Assembly (NCBI RefSeq): GCF_036850765.1
Contig: NC_089490.1
Span: 106,572,574-106,636,573 of the forward strand
Direction: 5' to 3'
DNA length: 64,000 nt
Origin: Saccopteryx bilineata
Lineage: Eukaryota > Chordata > Mammalia > Chiroptera > Emballonuridae
Part shown: positions 46,600 through 58,061 of the stretch, piece after piece
Position numbering within the stretch: the first letter of the stretch is position 1
How the letters are laid out: the number at the start of each line of letters is the position of its first letter
Notes under the pieces: model-generated
The model's input: the letters and a program-made list of their open reading frames with translations, nothing else
Database searches by the model: none
Told to the model about the DNA's origin: nothing
Translations under genes and position numbers: made by a program

Positions 46600-47330
46600 A
46601 GTGAGTGTTAGGGTCTGAGCTGCAGCACCTGCACCCCACATGGCTGAGGGCTCGCTGGAGGGTGGGCGGTGGTGGGACACAGAGGCGCGGTTCTGTCGGC
46701 AGGGGCGGAAGCCTGCTGGCCGCCACTGGGCTCACGTGTGAGCTCAGTCTTGGCTGGCTGGGGAGGAATAGGCGTGCAAAAGTTGTCAAGCCATCTGCCA
46801 GCAGCCTATAATCCAGCCTGCAGGAGAAGGGCGGGAACCCCGGAAGGGGTGGAGACCAGTCCTTGAGCAAGGGCGCAGGAGCACAGCCTTGCCCTGCCCA
46901 TGGAACCGAGGCTTGTGGCCTAACTTGGGAGCCGGCTACTCCCGTGGGGGTGGGGCCAAAAGCCCAGAACAGGCGGAGTTCCGTTACTGAGCTGAACGTG
47001 GGCACACAGTCCTGCCAGGCCAGTAGAACCAAGGCTAGCAGCTGTTCCACGAGTGGGCTCCTCCTGCAAGGGTGGGGCGAAAGCCCAGAAACAGGCAGAG
47101 ACCCGCAGCTGAGCAAAGGTGCTGGCCACTGCCCTCAGGGATGAGCATAATGCCACCCACGGGGGTGGGGCAAAGGCCAAGGCCACCAAGGCTTGTGCAC
47201 CCGAGCACGTGATCACAGCCACTCCCATGAAGGAGAGATGGAAATCACAGCAACAGCCCCAGTGGGCAGGCACCGGCAATGCCCATACCCAGATGCCCTA
47301 GGAAGCAACAGCAGAGGGGGTGGGGCCTGC
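46600..47330 (+). promoter_or_regulatory. L1 5'UTR with degenerate GGTGGGGC repeats
   Basis: A GGTGGGGC phrase, in two cases followed by AAAGCCCAGAA, recurs near 46950, 47071, 47164 and 47319. The first two are about 120 bp apart with similar flanks ('caggcggag'/'caggcagag'). This is the internal promoter region of the L1. The overlapping open frames here on both strands reflect base composition only. Confidence 0.5.
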
Positions 47331-47400
47331 AGACAGACCATACCTAGGGAACAGAGGCCATACCCAGTGGACTCCAGTGGCCAAAACCTTCCTTTACACA

Positions 47401-48760
47401 ATGAAAATGCGAAGGCAGAGAAATGCAACACCAATGAACCAAGAGAAACCCCCAGAAAAGGACCTAAATGAATCAGAAATAACCAAATTACCAGATGCAG
47501 AGTTTAAAATAACGATTCTTAGGATGCTCAAAGATATTAGAACAATAGATGGTCATTATGAACACCTAAAGAGATAGGAAATATAAAAAAGGACATTGAA
47601 ATAATAAAAAGGAATCAGTCAGAAATGGCATATACAATATCTGAAATAAAGAACACAATGGGAGGAATTAAAAGCAGAATGGATGAAGCGGAGAATCAAA
47701 TCAGCGAGTTAGAGGACACGATAAATAAAGGCACGGAAGCAGAGCAGAGAAAAGAAAAGACTCAAAAAGTCTGAGGAAACTCTAAGAGAGCTCTGTGACA
47801 ACATGAAGAGAAATAACATCCACATCATAGGGGTTCCTGAAGAAGAAGAGAAAGAACAAGGGATAGAGACTTTGTTCAAACATATCATAGCGGAAAACTT
47901 CCCTCAATTAAGACAGGAAAACATCTCACATGTTCAGGAAGCACAGAGAACTCCATTAAGGAGAAACCCAAAGAAATCAACACCAAGACACATCATAATT
48001 AAAATACCAAAGCTAAATGATAAAGAGAAAATATTAAAAGCTGCTAGAGAAAAAAAGACTATCACCTACAAAGGAACCGCCATAAGGATGACTTCTGACT
48101 TCTCAACAGAAACACTTGAGGCCAGAAGGGAATAGCAAGAAGTGATGCAGAACAAGAGCCTACAACCAAGACTACTCTATCCAGCAAGGCTATCGTTTAA
48201 AATTGAAGGAGAGGCCCTGGCCGGTTGGCTCAGCGGTAGAGCGTCGGCCTAGCGTGTGGAGGACCCGGGTTTGATTCCCGGCCAGGGCACACAGGAGAAG
48301 CGCCCATTTGCTTCTCCACCCCTCCGCCGCGCCTTCCTCTCTGTCTCTCTTCCCCTCCCGCAGCCAAGGCTCCATTGGAGCAAAGATGGCCCGGGCGCTG
48401 GGGATGTCTCTATGGCCTCTGCCTTAGGCGCTAGAGTGGCTCTGGTCGCAACATGGCGACGCCCAGGATGGGCAGAGCACCGCCCCCTGGTGGGCAGAGC
48501 GTCGCCCCTGGTGGGCGTGCCGGGTGGATCCCGGTTGGGCGCATGCGGGAGTCTGTCTGACTGTCTCTCCCTGTTTCCAGCTTCAGAAAAATGCAAAAAA
48601 AAAATAAAATAAAAATAAAAAAAATAAAATTGAAGGAGAAATAAAAAGCTTTCCAGACCAAAAAAAAAAAACAAAAACAAACAAGAAAAACTCAAGGAAT
48701 TCACTACAACCAAACGAAGGCTGCAAGAAATGCTAAGGGGCCTGTTGTAAACAGATCAAA
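47401..48760 (+). pseudogene. L1 ORF1 (RNA-binding chaperone), disrupted
   Basis: The N-terminal part starts near 47401 and stops at 47575. The coiled-coil region follows with frame breaks. The RRM-like part (NIHIIGVPEEEEKEQG, from about 47815) and the C-terminal domain are open at 47803-48135. The last residues, 'tatccagcaaggcta' onward, are split by the SINE at 48213-48626. A functional protein cannot be made. Confidence 0.85.
48213..48626 (+). repeat. tRNA-derived SINE, type A, in L1 ORF1
   Basis: Exact 13-bp target duplication AAATTGAAGGAGA at 48200-48212 and 48627-48639. Two tandem cores (about 48482 and 48504). Confidence 0.95.
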
Positions 48761-48809
48761 GGAGAAAAAGAATATAGCAAAAGAGGAATACAATTTTAAA
48801 GAATAAAAT

Positions 48810-51800
48810 AGCAATAAACAATTACATATCAATAATAACCTTAAATGTGAATGGATTAAATGATCCAATCAAAAGACATAGGGTAGCTGTATGGATAAGA
48901 AAACAGGACCCATACATATGCTGTCTACAAGAGACACACCTTAAATCAAAAGATGCACATAGACTGAAGATAAAAGGATGGAAAAAAAAATTTCACGCAA
49001 ATGGAAATGAAAAAACTGGGGTAGCAATACTTATATCAGACAAAATGGACTTTAAAACAAAGAATATAGTAAGAGATAAAGAAGGTCACTACATAATGAT
49101 AAAGGGAGCAATCCAACAGGAAGATATAACCATTATAAATATCTACGCACCTAATATAGGAGCACCTAAATATATAAAGCAGACTTTGATGGATTTAAAG
49201 GGCAAGATCAACAGTAATACTATAATAGTAGGGGATTTTAATACCCCATTAACATCATTAGATAGATCCTCAAGAAAGAAAATTAACAAAGAAACAGCAG
49301 ACTTAAAGGACATATTAGATCAACTCTATTTAATAAATATCTTCAGAACCTTTCACCCTGAAAGAGCAGAATATACATTCTTTTCAAGCGCTCATGGTAC
49401 ATTCTCTAGAATAGACCACATATTAGGGCAGAAAAGCGGTCTCAACAAATTTAAGAAGACTGAAATCATATTGAGCACTTTCTCTGATCACAATGGCATT
49501 AAACTAGAAATCAACCACAACAGAAAAACTGAAAAATACTCAAACACTTGGAAACTAAATAGCATGTTATTAAATAACGATTGGGTAAACAATGAGATCA
49601 AAGAAGAAATTAAAAAATTCCTAGAAACAAATGATAATGAGCATACATAAACTCAAAATTTATGGGACACAGCAAAAGCAGTCCTGAGAGGGAAGTTAAT
49701 AGCATTACAGGCATACCTCAAGAAGCTAGAAAAAGCTCAAATAAACAACTTGACCCTACATCTAAAAGAACTAGAAAAAGAACAGCAAGTAAAGCCCAGA
49801 GCTAGTAGAAGAAAGGAAATAATAAAGATCAGAGCAGAAATAAATGACATAGAGGCTGAAGAAACAATACAGAGGATCAATGAAACCGGGAGCTGGTTCT
49901 TTGAAAAGGTAAACAAGATCGATGAACCTTTAACCAGACTCACCAAGAAAAAAAGAGAGAGGACTCAAATAAAATTAGAAACAAGAGTGGAGAAATAACA
50001 ACTGACACAACAGAAATACAAAATATTGTAAAAAAAATACTATGAAGAACTGTACGCCAAAAAACTAGACAACCTAGATGAAATGGAAAAATTCCTTGAA
50101 ACATATAATCTTCCAAAAATTAATCTGGAAGAATCAGAAAACCTAAACAGACCTATTACAACAATGAGATTGAAACAGTTATCAAACCCCCCCCCCCAAA
50201 AAAAAGAAAAGTCCTGGGCCTGATGGCTTCGCAAGTGAATTCTACCAAATATTCAAAGAAGAACTAACTCCTATCCTTCTCAAGCTATTTCAAAAAATTC
50301 AAGAGGAAGGAAGACTTCCAAGCTCCTTTTATGAGGTGAGCATAATTCTGATTCCAAAACTAGGCAAAGACAACACAAAGAAAGAAAATTATAGGCCAAT
50401 ATCCCTGATGAATTTAGATGCTAAAATCCTCAACAAAATATTAGCAAACCGGATTCAGCAATATATGAAAAAAGTCATACACCATGATCAAGTGGGATTT
50501 ATTCTTGGGAGGCAAGGCTGGGACAATATTTGGAAATCAATCAATGTGATTCATCACATAAACAAAAGGAAGGAGAAAAACCACATGATAATTTCAATAG
50601 ATGCAGAAAAAGCATTTGATAAAATCCAGCACCCATTCATGATCAAAACTCTCAGCAAAGTGGGAATACAGGGAACGTACCTCAACATGATAAAAGCCAT
50701 CTATGACAAACCCACAGCTAATATTATACTGAATGGGCAAAAATTAAAAGGAATCCCCTTAAGATCAGGAACAAGGCAGGGGTGCCCCCTTTCACCACTC
50801 TTATTCAACATAGTTCTGAAAGTCCTAGCCACAGCAATCAGAAAAGGAAAAGAAATAAAAGGCATACAAATTGGAAAAGAAGAAGTAAAACTATCATTTG
50901 CAGATGATATGATATTGTATATAGAAAACCCTAAAATCTCAGTCAAAAAACTAGTAGACCTGTTAAATGAATTCAGCAAGCTGGCAGGATATAAAATCAA
51001 TACTCAGATATCAGAGGCATTTTTATACACTAACAATGAACTGTCAGAGAAATTAAGGAAGCAATTTCCTTTATTATTGCAACCAAAAAAATAAAGTACC
51101 TAGGAATAAATTTAGCCAGGGAGATTAAAGACTTATACTTGGAAAATTATAAAACATTGATAAAAGAAATCAGGGAAGATACAAACAAGTGGAAGCATAT
51201 ACTGTGCTCATGGTTAGGAAGAATAAACATCATTAAAATGTCTATATTACCCAAAGCAATTTATAAATTCAATGCAATACCGATTAAAATACCAATGATT
51301 TACTTCAAAGATATAGAACACATATTTTAAAAATTTAGATGGAACCAAAAGAGAACACGAATAGCCTCAACAATCTTGAAAAGGAAGAATAAAGCAGGAG
51401 GTATCACACTTCCGGATACCAAGTTATATTATAAGGCCATTATACTCAAAACAGCCTGGTACTGGCATAAGAACAGGCATATAGATCAATGGAACAGAAC
51501 TGAGAACCCAGAAATAAACCCACACTTTTATGGACAACTGATATTTGACAAAGGAGGTAAGAGCATACATTGGAGTAAAGACAGCCTCTTCAACAAATGG
51601 TGTTGGGGAAATTGGACAACTACCTGCAAAGAAATGAAACTAGACCACCAACTTACACCATTCACAAAAATAAACTCAAAATGTAGAAGACTTAAATGTA
51701 AGCTGTAAAACCATAAGCATCTTAGAATGTAAGATGCTTACATAGGCAGTAAGCCCTCAGACATCTCTCGTAACAATACATTTGCCGATTTGTCTCCACA

Positions 51801-52448
51801 GGCAAGTGAAAAAAAAGACAGGATAAACAAATGGGACTTTATCAAACTAAAAAGCTTCTGCACAGCTAAAGACAATAAGAACAGAATAAAAAGACAAACT
51901 ACACAATGGGAGAACATATTTGACAATGTGGCTGATAAGGGGTTAATAACCAAAATTTATAAAGAACTTGTAAAACTTAATACCAGGAAGACAAACAATC
52001 CAATCCAAAAATGGGCAAAAGAAATGAATAGTCACTTCTCCAAAGAGGACATACAGATGGCCAATAGGCATATGAAAAAATGCTCAACATCACTAATTAT
52101 TAGAGAAATGCAAATTAAAACCACAATGAGATATCACCTCACACCAGTCAGAATGGCGCTCATCAATAAAACAACACAGAATAAGTGCTGGTGAGGATGT
52201 GGAGAAAAGGGAACCCTCCTGCACGGCTGGTGGGAATGCAGACTGGTGTACCACTGTGGAAAACAGTATGGAGATTCCTCAAGAAATTAAAAATTGAACT
52301 GCCTTTTGACCCAGCTATACCACTTTTAGGAATATACCCCAAGAACACCATAGCACTGTTTGAAAAGAAGAAATGCACCCATGCTTATGGCAGCATTGTT
52401 CACAATAGCAAAGATCTGGAAATAGCCCAAGTGTCCATCAGAGGATGA
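48810..52448 (+). pseudogene. L1 ORF2 (endonuclease-reverse transcriptase), disrupted
   Basis: The endonuclease domain is open to 49650: N-V-N-G near the start, Q-E-T-H, G-D-F-N at about 49230, and S-D-H-N at 49487-49498. A stop and frameshift follow. The RT domain is open at about 50200-51094 with the catalytic F-A-D-D box at about 50902. Further breaks follow, with the C-terminal region at 51376-51708 and 51790-52448. Intact order, but at least five disruptions. Confidence 0.88.
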
Positions 52449-53652
52449 GTGGTTAAAAAGCTTTGGTATATATATACTATGGAATACTACTCAGCCATAA
52501 GAAATGATGACATCGGATCTTTTACAACAACATGGATGGACCTTAATAACATTATACTGAGCGAAATAAGTAAATCAGAAAAAACTAAGAACTATATGAT
52601 TCCATACATAGGTGGGACATAAAAATGAGACTCGGAGACATGGTGGGGGGGAGGAGAGGGAGGGTGTTGGGGGAGGGGAGGGGCACAAAGAAAACCAGTT
52701 AGAAGGTGACGGAAGACAATTTTACCAATGTCACCCCATCAAAATTAATAAAAAAAAAAAAAAAAAAGAATGTGTCTCATGGCTAATTCAGGCAGTTAGA
52801 AGAATAGTATAAGGATGATAATTCTGCTTCTCAGGCCACATCCTGCAAAAGGGACCCCATGCAAATTGGTGATTTGGCTCCTCTGATTTTGCCAATTGGA
52901 TTTAAAAAAAAATAGGTCAGGAACGCCCTGAAATGGAACTAACAATACATGAGCATAAATTTAAAGGACTTTTAGATACTCGAGCTGATGTATCTGTTAT
53001 TGCTAAGCTACATTGGCCTCCTTCCTGGCCCATTCATGCAGCAGCCACAGAATTACAAGGTATAGGGCAGAGTAAATCCCCTCAACAAAGTTCTAGTTTT
53101 CTACATTGGGAAGATTAAGAAGGTCATTCTGGATTTTTTAAGCCTTATGTGCTCCCTGGATGGCCAGTTTATTTGTGGGGTAGAGATGTTTTGAAAAATA
53201 TGGGAGCATTGCTTATCAGTCCTAATGGTTTAGTCAGTACTCAGATGCTTGATCGGGGATTTTTGCCCACCAAGGGACTAGGGAAAGAACAGCGAGGAAT
53301 TCTCACCCCCATAGAAGTAGTACCCAATACCAGAAGGTGTGGATTAGGATATCAAAATTTAGCATAGGGCCTTGGGAGCTCCTGCTACCTCAATAATGCA
53401 TTGTGCAGACCCAATTACTTGGAAATCAGATAATCCTGTATGGGTAGACCAATGGCCCCTTTCTCAGGAGAAACTTAGGGCAGGTGCTCAATTGGTACAA
53501 GAGCAGCTACAGCTTGGGCACATTGAACCATCTAATAGCCCATGGAATACACTTACATATTTTGATCTTGTTGCCTCCTGGATTATCAAGGGGCATAGGC
53601 GACCCTTACAGCTTATAGATTTTGATCCTCAAAATTATTGTTGTTCTTTTTT

Positions 53653-53794
53653 TTTATTATTCATTTTTTTAGAGAGGAGAGAGAGGAAGCATCAACTCCC
53701 ATATATGCCTTGACCAGGCAAGCCCAGGGTTTCGAACCGGCGATCTCAGCATTTCCAGGTCGACCCTTTATCCACTGCGCCACCACAGGTCAGC
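53653..53794 (-). repeat. tRNA-derived SINE, type B, in the ERV
   Basis: Complement head ends GCGCCACCACAGGTCAG. 'TTGTTGTTC' at the left recurs as 'CTGTTGTTC' at the right. Confidence 0.9.
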
Positions 53795-54171
53795 TGTTGT
53801 TCCTTTTTTGAAAGGATCAACAACAATGGCTCTGGGAAACTTCCACTAAATGGCAAATCGCTTTTGCAAATCAATGGACAACTTTATACTGAAACAGTCA
53901 ACTTAAAATCAGCTCAAAGTCTAGAATTATATGCTATTATCATGGCTTTTCAGCATTTGCCATATTCCCCCTTTAATCTATATACAGACAGCAAATATTT
54001 ACTTATGGTGTTTCCACTATAAAGACTGCTGTCTTAGGGACAAATGCTGATGAACTATTTCAGCAGTTCCTCCTTCTTCAAAGACTTGTATGTCAACATA
54101 GAGTTCCATGTTTCATAGGACATACTCAAGCTCACTCCATGCTCCCTGGAGCTTTAGTGCAAGGGATTGCC

Positions 54172-54203
<32 letters not shown>

Positions 54204-54545
54204 CTGAAGTTGGAAACGGGGAGGCAGTCAGACAGACTTCCGCATGCGCCCAACCGGGATCCACCCGGCACGCCTACCGGGGGGGATGCTCTGCCCATCT
54301 GGGGTGTTGCTCTGTTGCAACCAGAGCCATTCTAGCACCTGAGGCAGAGCCATCCTCAGCGCCCAGGCCAACTTTGCTCCAATGGAGCCTTGGCTGCGGG
54401 AGGGGAAGAGAGAGACAGAGAAGAAGGAGAGGGGGAGGGGTGGAGAAGCAGATGGGCGCTTCTACTGTATGCCCTGGCCGGGAATCGAACCCAGGACTCC
54501 TGCACGCCAGGCTGACTCTCTACCACTGAGCCATCCGGCCAGGGC
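54172..54545 (-). repeat. tRNA-derived SINE, type A, in the ERV RNase H region
   Basis: Flanks AGGGATTGCC and AGGAATGCCC. The core is degraded (GCCTACCGGGGGGGATG). Confidence 0.92.
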
Positions 54546-55399
54546 CTAGGAATGCCCTTGTTGATCAAGCTACCCAAAAGAAAATTATTTGGAGCAACCA
54601 TGACAGATCGAGCAATTTAGTCTCATACTATTCATCACCAGAAAGCTGCAGCCCTGTGTAAACAGTTTCAACTTTCTCGGAAGCAGCACGGCAGATTGGG
54701 AAATCCTGTCCAGGGGGTCCTATACTACAATGTGCCCCTTCATTCGGAGTTCACCCTCAAGGACCCCTACCAGGGAAAATTTGGCAAATGGATGTTTCTC
54801 ATATACCTTCATTTGGCAAACAGTCCTATTTCCATGTTATAGTGGGTACATATTCTGGATTTATAGTAACCTCTGTCAGAACAGGAGAGGCTGCTAAGCA
54901 TGTTATAGCTCATTGTCTGTATGCACTGTTCTATTATTGGATTTCCTAAACTGGTTAAACTGACAATGCTCCTGCATATGGAGCAAAAGCATTTACTGTA
55001 TTTTGTCAAACCTATCGAATTATGTGTATTTCTACAATCTTTAAAGTCAAGGTATTATTAAAGTGTACCCAGCAAATATTTTAAGGTCAATTTAAAAAAA
55101 TTTAAAAGGGGGGAGTCATATCCTGGAACTCCAATGGATCTACCATATCATGCTTTTTACTTAAAATTTTTTAAAAATTTCTTTTGAATGCCGATGAACA
55201 GGAGACGCCGAATCTTTTTCTCCTGCAAACTACTACCTTTTTTTATTTGATCCAGGTAATAACACTGTTTTGTCTTTTTTCAAATAGCTCCAGATATATG
55301 GAAAAGATTTATATAGGCGGATGGGGATCCTCAAACCCCTCAGCAAGATCTTCTGAGCATGGCTTTTAAGATACCAAGAGGCAGAAAAAGCCCAATAGA

Positions 55400-56000
55400 G
55401 ATCAGGGGAACTACCAGCTTTTAGGATATGCCCTTAAAGGCTCCAACGCACCAAAGGGGTCTCATAGGCTGCCATCTGGGTCCTGCTTCAATAGTGGAAA
55501 GGAAGGTCATTGAACTAAAGCCTGCCAGGCTTACATGCCTCTGCTGTGAGGAAACAGGGACACTGGAAGGTAGGCTTCTCCCTCGCTCCTCTAAGGGAGG
55601 GTTCAGTCTCTTCCAGCCCTGCTCCATCCACCTAGAACCTAACCTTGCTCAGAATGCTGGGGTTTGCCACTGAAGGTTGAAGGGGCCCAGGGCCATCGGC
55701 CCCATCTATGACACTGTGGACGAGCCTAGGGTATTTCTTCCAAGAAGCAGGTAAACTGATCTCATTTGCACAAGGGCCACTTAACTATGTCTTGCCTGAA
55801 TAGTCAGATTTTTTATTCTTCCCTCGAAGATCTCTGTTGTGGGTGTTGATAGTCCTATTTCCTGCTGCTTTATTTAATATATAGTGTTTCCTTTATTCCT
55901 CCTACCTCAATGCCCCACTCATATTTCAGGCTGGGACCTACTCCTAATTTAGAGCTCTTTTTCCCCCTTTTGCCAACTTGTAGTATGAATCTACCTTTGC
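55400..56000 (+). pseudogene. Class I (gammaretrovirus-like) gag-protease fragment
   Basis: At about 55487-55560 a nucleocapsid zinc-knuckle remnant can be read (cysteine and 'GKEGH' spacing with one Cys lost). A protease-like stretch follows in mixed frames to about 55960. It differs from the betaretrovirus-like pol just upstream, so two unrelated ERV pieces are joined here. No open frame survives. Confidence 0.55.
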
Positions 56001-56446
56001 CACCCAGCTTAGTGTATCCCAAAGTTCTCTTTACCAAGCCACAATTGCAGAGCTCCAGGGAAAAGCAACCTGGTCTCATCTCTCCAGGCAGAAGAGAACA
56101 GAAGCTCCATCTCCACACATGCTACAGATGGCTTTTCCAGTCTACCTGAATCATTACCAGCTAGAAGCAGCGGTCATTGGGAGTTGGACATGAGCTGCAA
56201 AGTATAGAATTGTGACAATTCCAGTGCCATGTGGGTTTTTCCTGGATGTGGACTTTTCCTGGACTCCTGCTCCTTGTGACAGCTCCTAACAGACTGAACT
56301 GGGGTTGGGTTGCATTTTTCAGGGATTTGGCATGGTGTTGGGGCCAACTTGGACTTGGTGAACATGTTAAGGACACTACTCTTTTATGGATTCTTGCTGT
56401 ATTGGCCAAGAGTTTGCTTAAAGGCTTTAATCACTGTGAAAAAAAA
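56001..56446 (+). other. Unassigned segment between ERV and L1 tail
   Basis: Possibly further ERV sequence. No domain that I can name. Ends in an A-run directly before the second L1 tail. Confidence 0.4.
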
Positions 56447-57285
56447 TAGAAGACTGGATCAAGAAGATGTGGCATATACACCATGGTATACTATTCAGCC
56501 ATAAGAAATGATCCCTTGCTGGTTGGCTCAGTGGTAGAGCGTTGGCCTGGCGTGTAGAGGTCCCGGGTTCGATTCCCGGCCAGGGCACACAGGAGAAGTG
56601 CCCATCTGCTTCTCCACCCCTCCCCCTCTCCTTCCTCTCTGTCTCTCTCTTCCCCTCCCGCAGCCAAGGCTCCATTGGAGCAAAGATGGCCCGGGCGCTT
56701 GGGATGGCTCCTTGGCCTCTGCCCCGGGCACTAGAGTGGCTCTGGTTCCAACAGAGTGATGCCCCGGAGGGGCAGAGCATCGCCCCCTGGTGGGCAGAGC
56801 GTCACCTCCTGGTGGGCGTGCCGGGTGGATCCCGGTCAGGCGCATGCAGGAGTCTGTCTGACTGTCTCTCCCCGTTTCCAGCTTCAGAAAAATATCAATA
56901 CAAAAAAAAAAAAAAATGATGACATCGGATCACTTACAAAAATGGTAGGATCTTGATAACATTATATGGAGTGAAATAAGTAAATCAGAAAAAAACAAGA
57001 ACTGCAGGATTCCGTACATTGGTGGGACATGAAAACGAGACTAAGAGACATGGACAAGAGTGTGGTGGTTACGGGGGATGGGGAAGGGGAGGAGGAGGAG
57101 GGGAAAGGGAGTGGGAGGGGCACAAAGAAAACTAGATAGAAGGTGACGGAGGACAATCTGACTTTTGTTGTTGGGTATGCAACAGAATTGAATGACAAGA
57201 TAACCTGGACATGTTTTCTTTGAATATATGTACCCTGATTTATTGATGTTTCCCCATCAAAATTAATAAAAATTTATTTATTAAA
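56447..57285 (+). mobile_element. Second L1 tail (end of ORF2 and full 3'UTR)
   Basis: Starts 'gaagactggatcaagaagat', has the G-rich 3'UTR tract, CATCAAAATTAATAAA and an A-tail at 57283-57290. Its 3'UTR is longer than the one at 52600-52765 and belongs to a related copy. Directly after it comes GCTAAG, completing the duplication of 45878-45888. Confidence 0.88.
56513..56913 (+). repeat. tRNA-derived SINE, type A, in the second L1 tail
   Basis: AAATGAT occurs at both edges. The first few bases of the head are missing (starts CCCTTGCTGGTTGGC). Core units near 56782 (ATCGCCCCCTGGTGGGC) and 56805 (degraded). Confidence 0.92.
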
Positions 57286-57585
57286 AAAAAGCTAAGAAAT
57301 TATATGATTTCATATGTAGATGGGACATAAAACTGAGAGTCATGGATATAGATAAGAATGAAGTGGTTACTAGGGGCAGGAGGTTTTGGGGAGGTTGGGG
57401 AGAGGGGAATAAAGAGGGATAAATATATGGTGATGGAAAATGATTTGACTTTAGGTGATGAGCATACAACACAACCAACAGTTCAAATGCTATAGAAATA
57501 TTTACCTGAAACCTGTGTACTTTTATTGATCAATGTCAAATCATTAAATTCAATTTTCTAAATACAGTAAAATAAAAAAAAAGAG
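57286..57585 (+). mobile_element. Old L1, right part (3'UTR)
   Basis: Continuation of the L1 broken at 45888: 'tatatgatttcatatgtaga', G-rich tract, 'gatgagcatacaacacaacc', and an A-rich end near 57570-57582. Confidence 0.8.
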
Positions 57586-58025
57586 ACACAAAATCAGCAT
57601 GTTGGGCCTGGATAAGATCTTTGGAGTTATCTGCTCAACCTTTTTTTGCAGATTAGATTCAGGTAGGTCACTTGTCCACAACCTGTCACACAAGAGAGTG
57701 GATGGCACAGCCAAGAGAAGAACCCAGACTTGCTGACGCCTAATTTCCATGCTCTTCCCATTTGTGGCTGCCCTCAATTTTTCATTTTGTTTGCAGTTGG
57801 GTTTATGTCATTGGCTTGGTTTACACATTTTGATAAGTAGAAAATTACCAATTTTTTAGTGCATGAGTGATTGTAGTGAGACAGAATACTGTGTTACAGA
57901 AATACCTGGTGGAAGAGCTTGAAATAAAATAGACTTTAACTCAGAGTCCTTTTTCTCATATAGAAAAATAAGTCTCTGACTACATAACCAAATGTCTCAT
58001 AGCAAATGTTTTTTTGACCTTTTAG
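57586..58025. other. End of intron 2, nothing recognised
   Basis: Contains the exon 3 branch and pyrimidine region at its end. Confidence 0.4.
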
Positions 58026-58061
58026 AACAGAAGAATCGATAACAGAAGATGATAAGCGGAG
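58026..58061 (+). CDS. OCC1: OCC1 exon 3
   Basis: A 36-nt exon between an acceptor (TTTTTTTGACCTTTTAG) and a GTATGT donor. It encodes the acidic stretch TEESITEDDKR and leaves two bases (AG) completed by the A that opens exon 4 (Arg). At 36 nt it is phase-symmetric with its neighbours, so skipping it would remove 12 residues without a frameshift. The residues match what I recall of the human protein except for a conservative Val/Ile-type difference. The acidic segment with Ser and Thr could be a casein-kinase-type phosphorylation region; that is inference. Confidence 0.92.

Larger units (their letters stand above)
45889..52765 (+). mobile_element. Near full-length L1 retrotransposon, inactive
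   Basis: Order: GC-rich 5'UTR (45889-47400), ORF1 (about 47400-48750), ORF2 (about 48800-52445), 3'UTR and A-tail (to 52765). It begins AGGGAAGACAAGATGACG. ORF1 and ORF2 carry several stops and frameshifts and a SINE splits ORF1. The L1 is in sense with OCC1. The left flank AAAAAGCTAAG has no copy after this A-tail but does after the second L1 tail at 57285. Confidence 0.9.
52766..55095 (+). pseudogene. Degenerate betaretrovirus-like ERV pol (protease, RT start, RNase H, integrase)
   Basis: Protease region at 52930-53370 with active-site box D-T-R-A (52975-52986), where D-T-G-A is expected, so it is catalytically dead. The start of RT is at about 53395-53640; the rest of RT, including its active site, is missing. 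RNase H remnant at 53860-54160 and 54546-54600 with T-D-S-K at 53984-53995. Integrase core at about 54770-55040 with the first Asp at 54791-54793 and a T-D-N-A box near 54959-54970. Frames are broken throughout. No gag, env or LTR belonging to it was found. Confidence 0.8.
27414..58025 (+). other. OCC1: OCC1 intron 2
   Basis: A 30.6-kb intron holding the nested L1/ERV block at 44.9-57.6 kb, which has the same orientation as the gene. The sense-strand poly(A) signals of the L1 tails and any ERV splice sites could in principle interfere with OCC1 transcription. Confidence 0.85.

Noticed and set aside
48847..51708. Functional endonuclease/reverse transcriptase gene
   Set aside because: It is L1 ORF2 broken by several stops and frameshifts, in a nested repeat.
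52612..52812. Glycine/glutamate-rich small open frame
   Set aside because: Lies in the G-rich L1 3'UTR.
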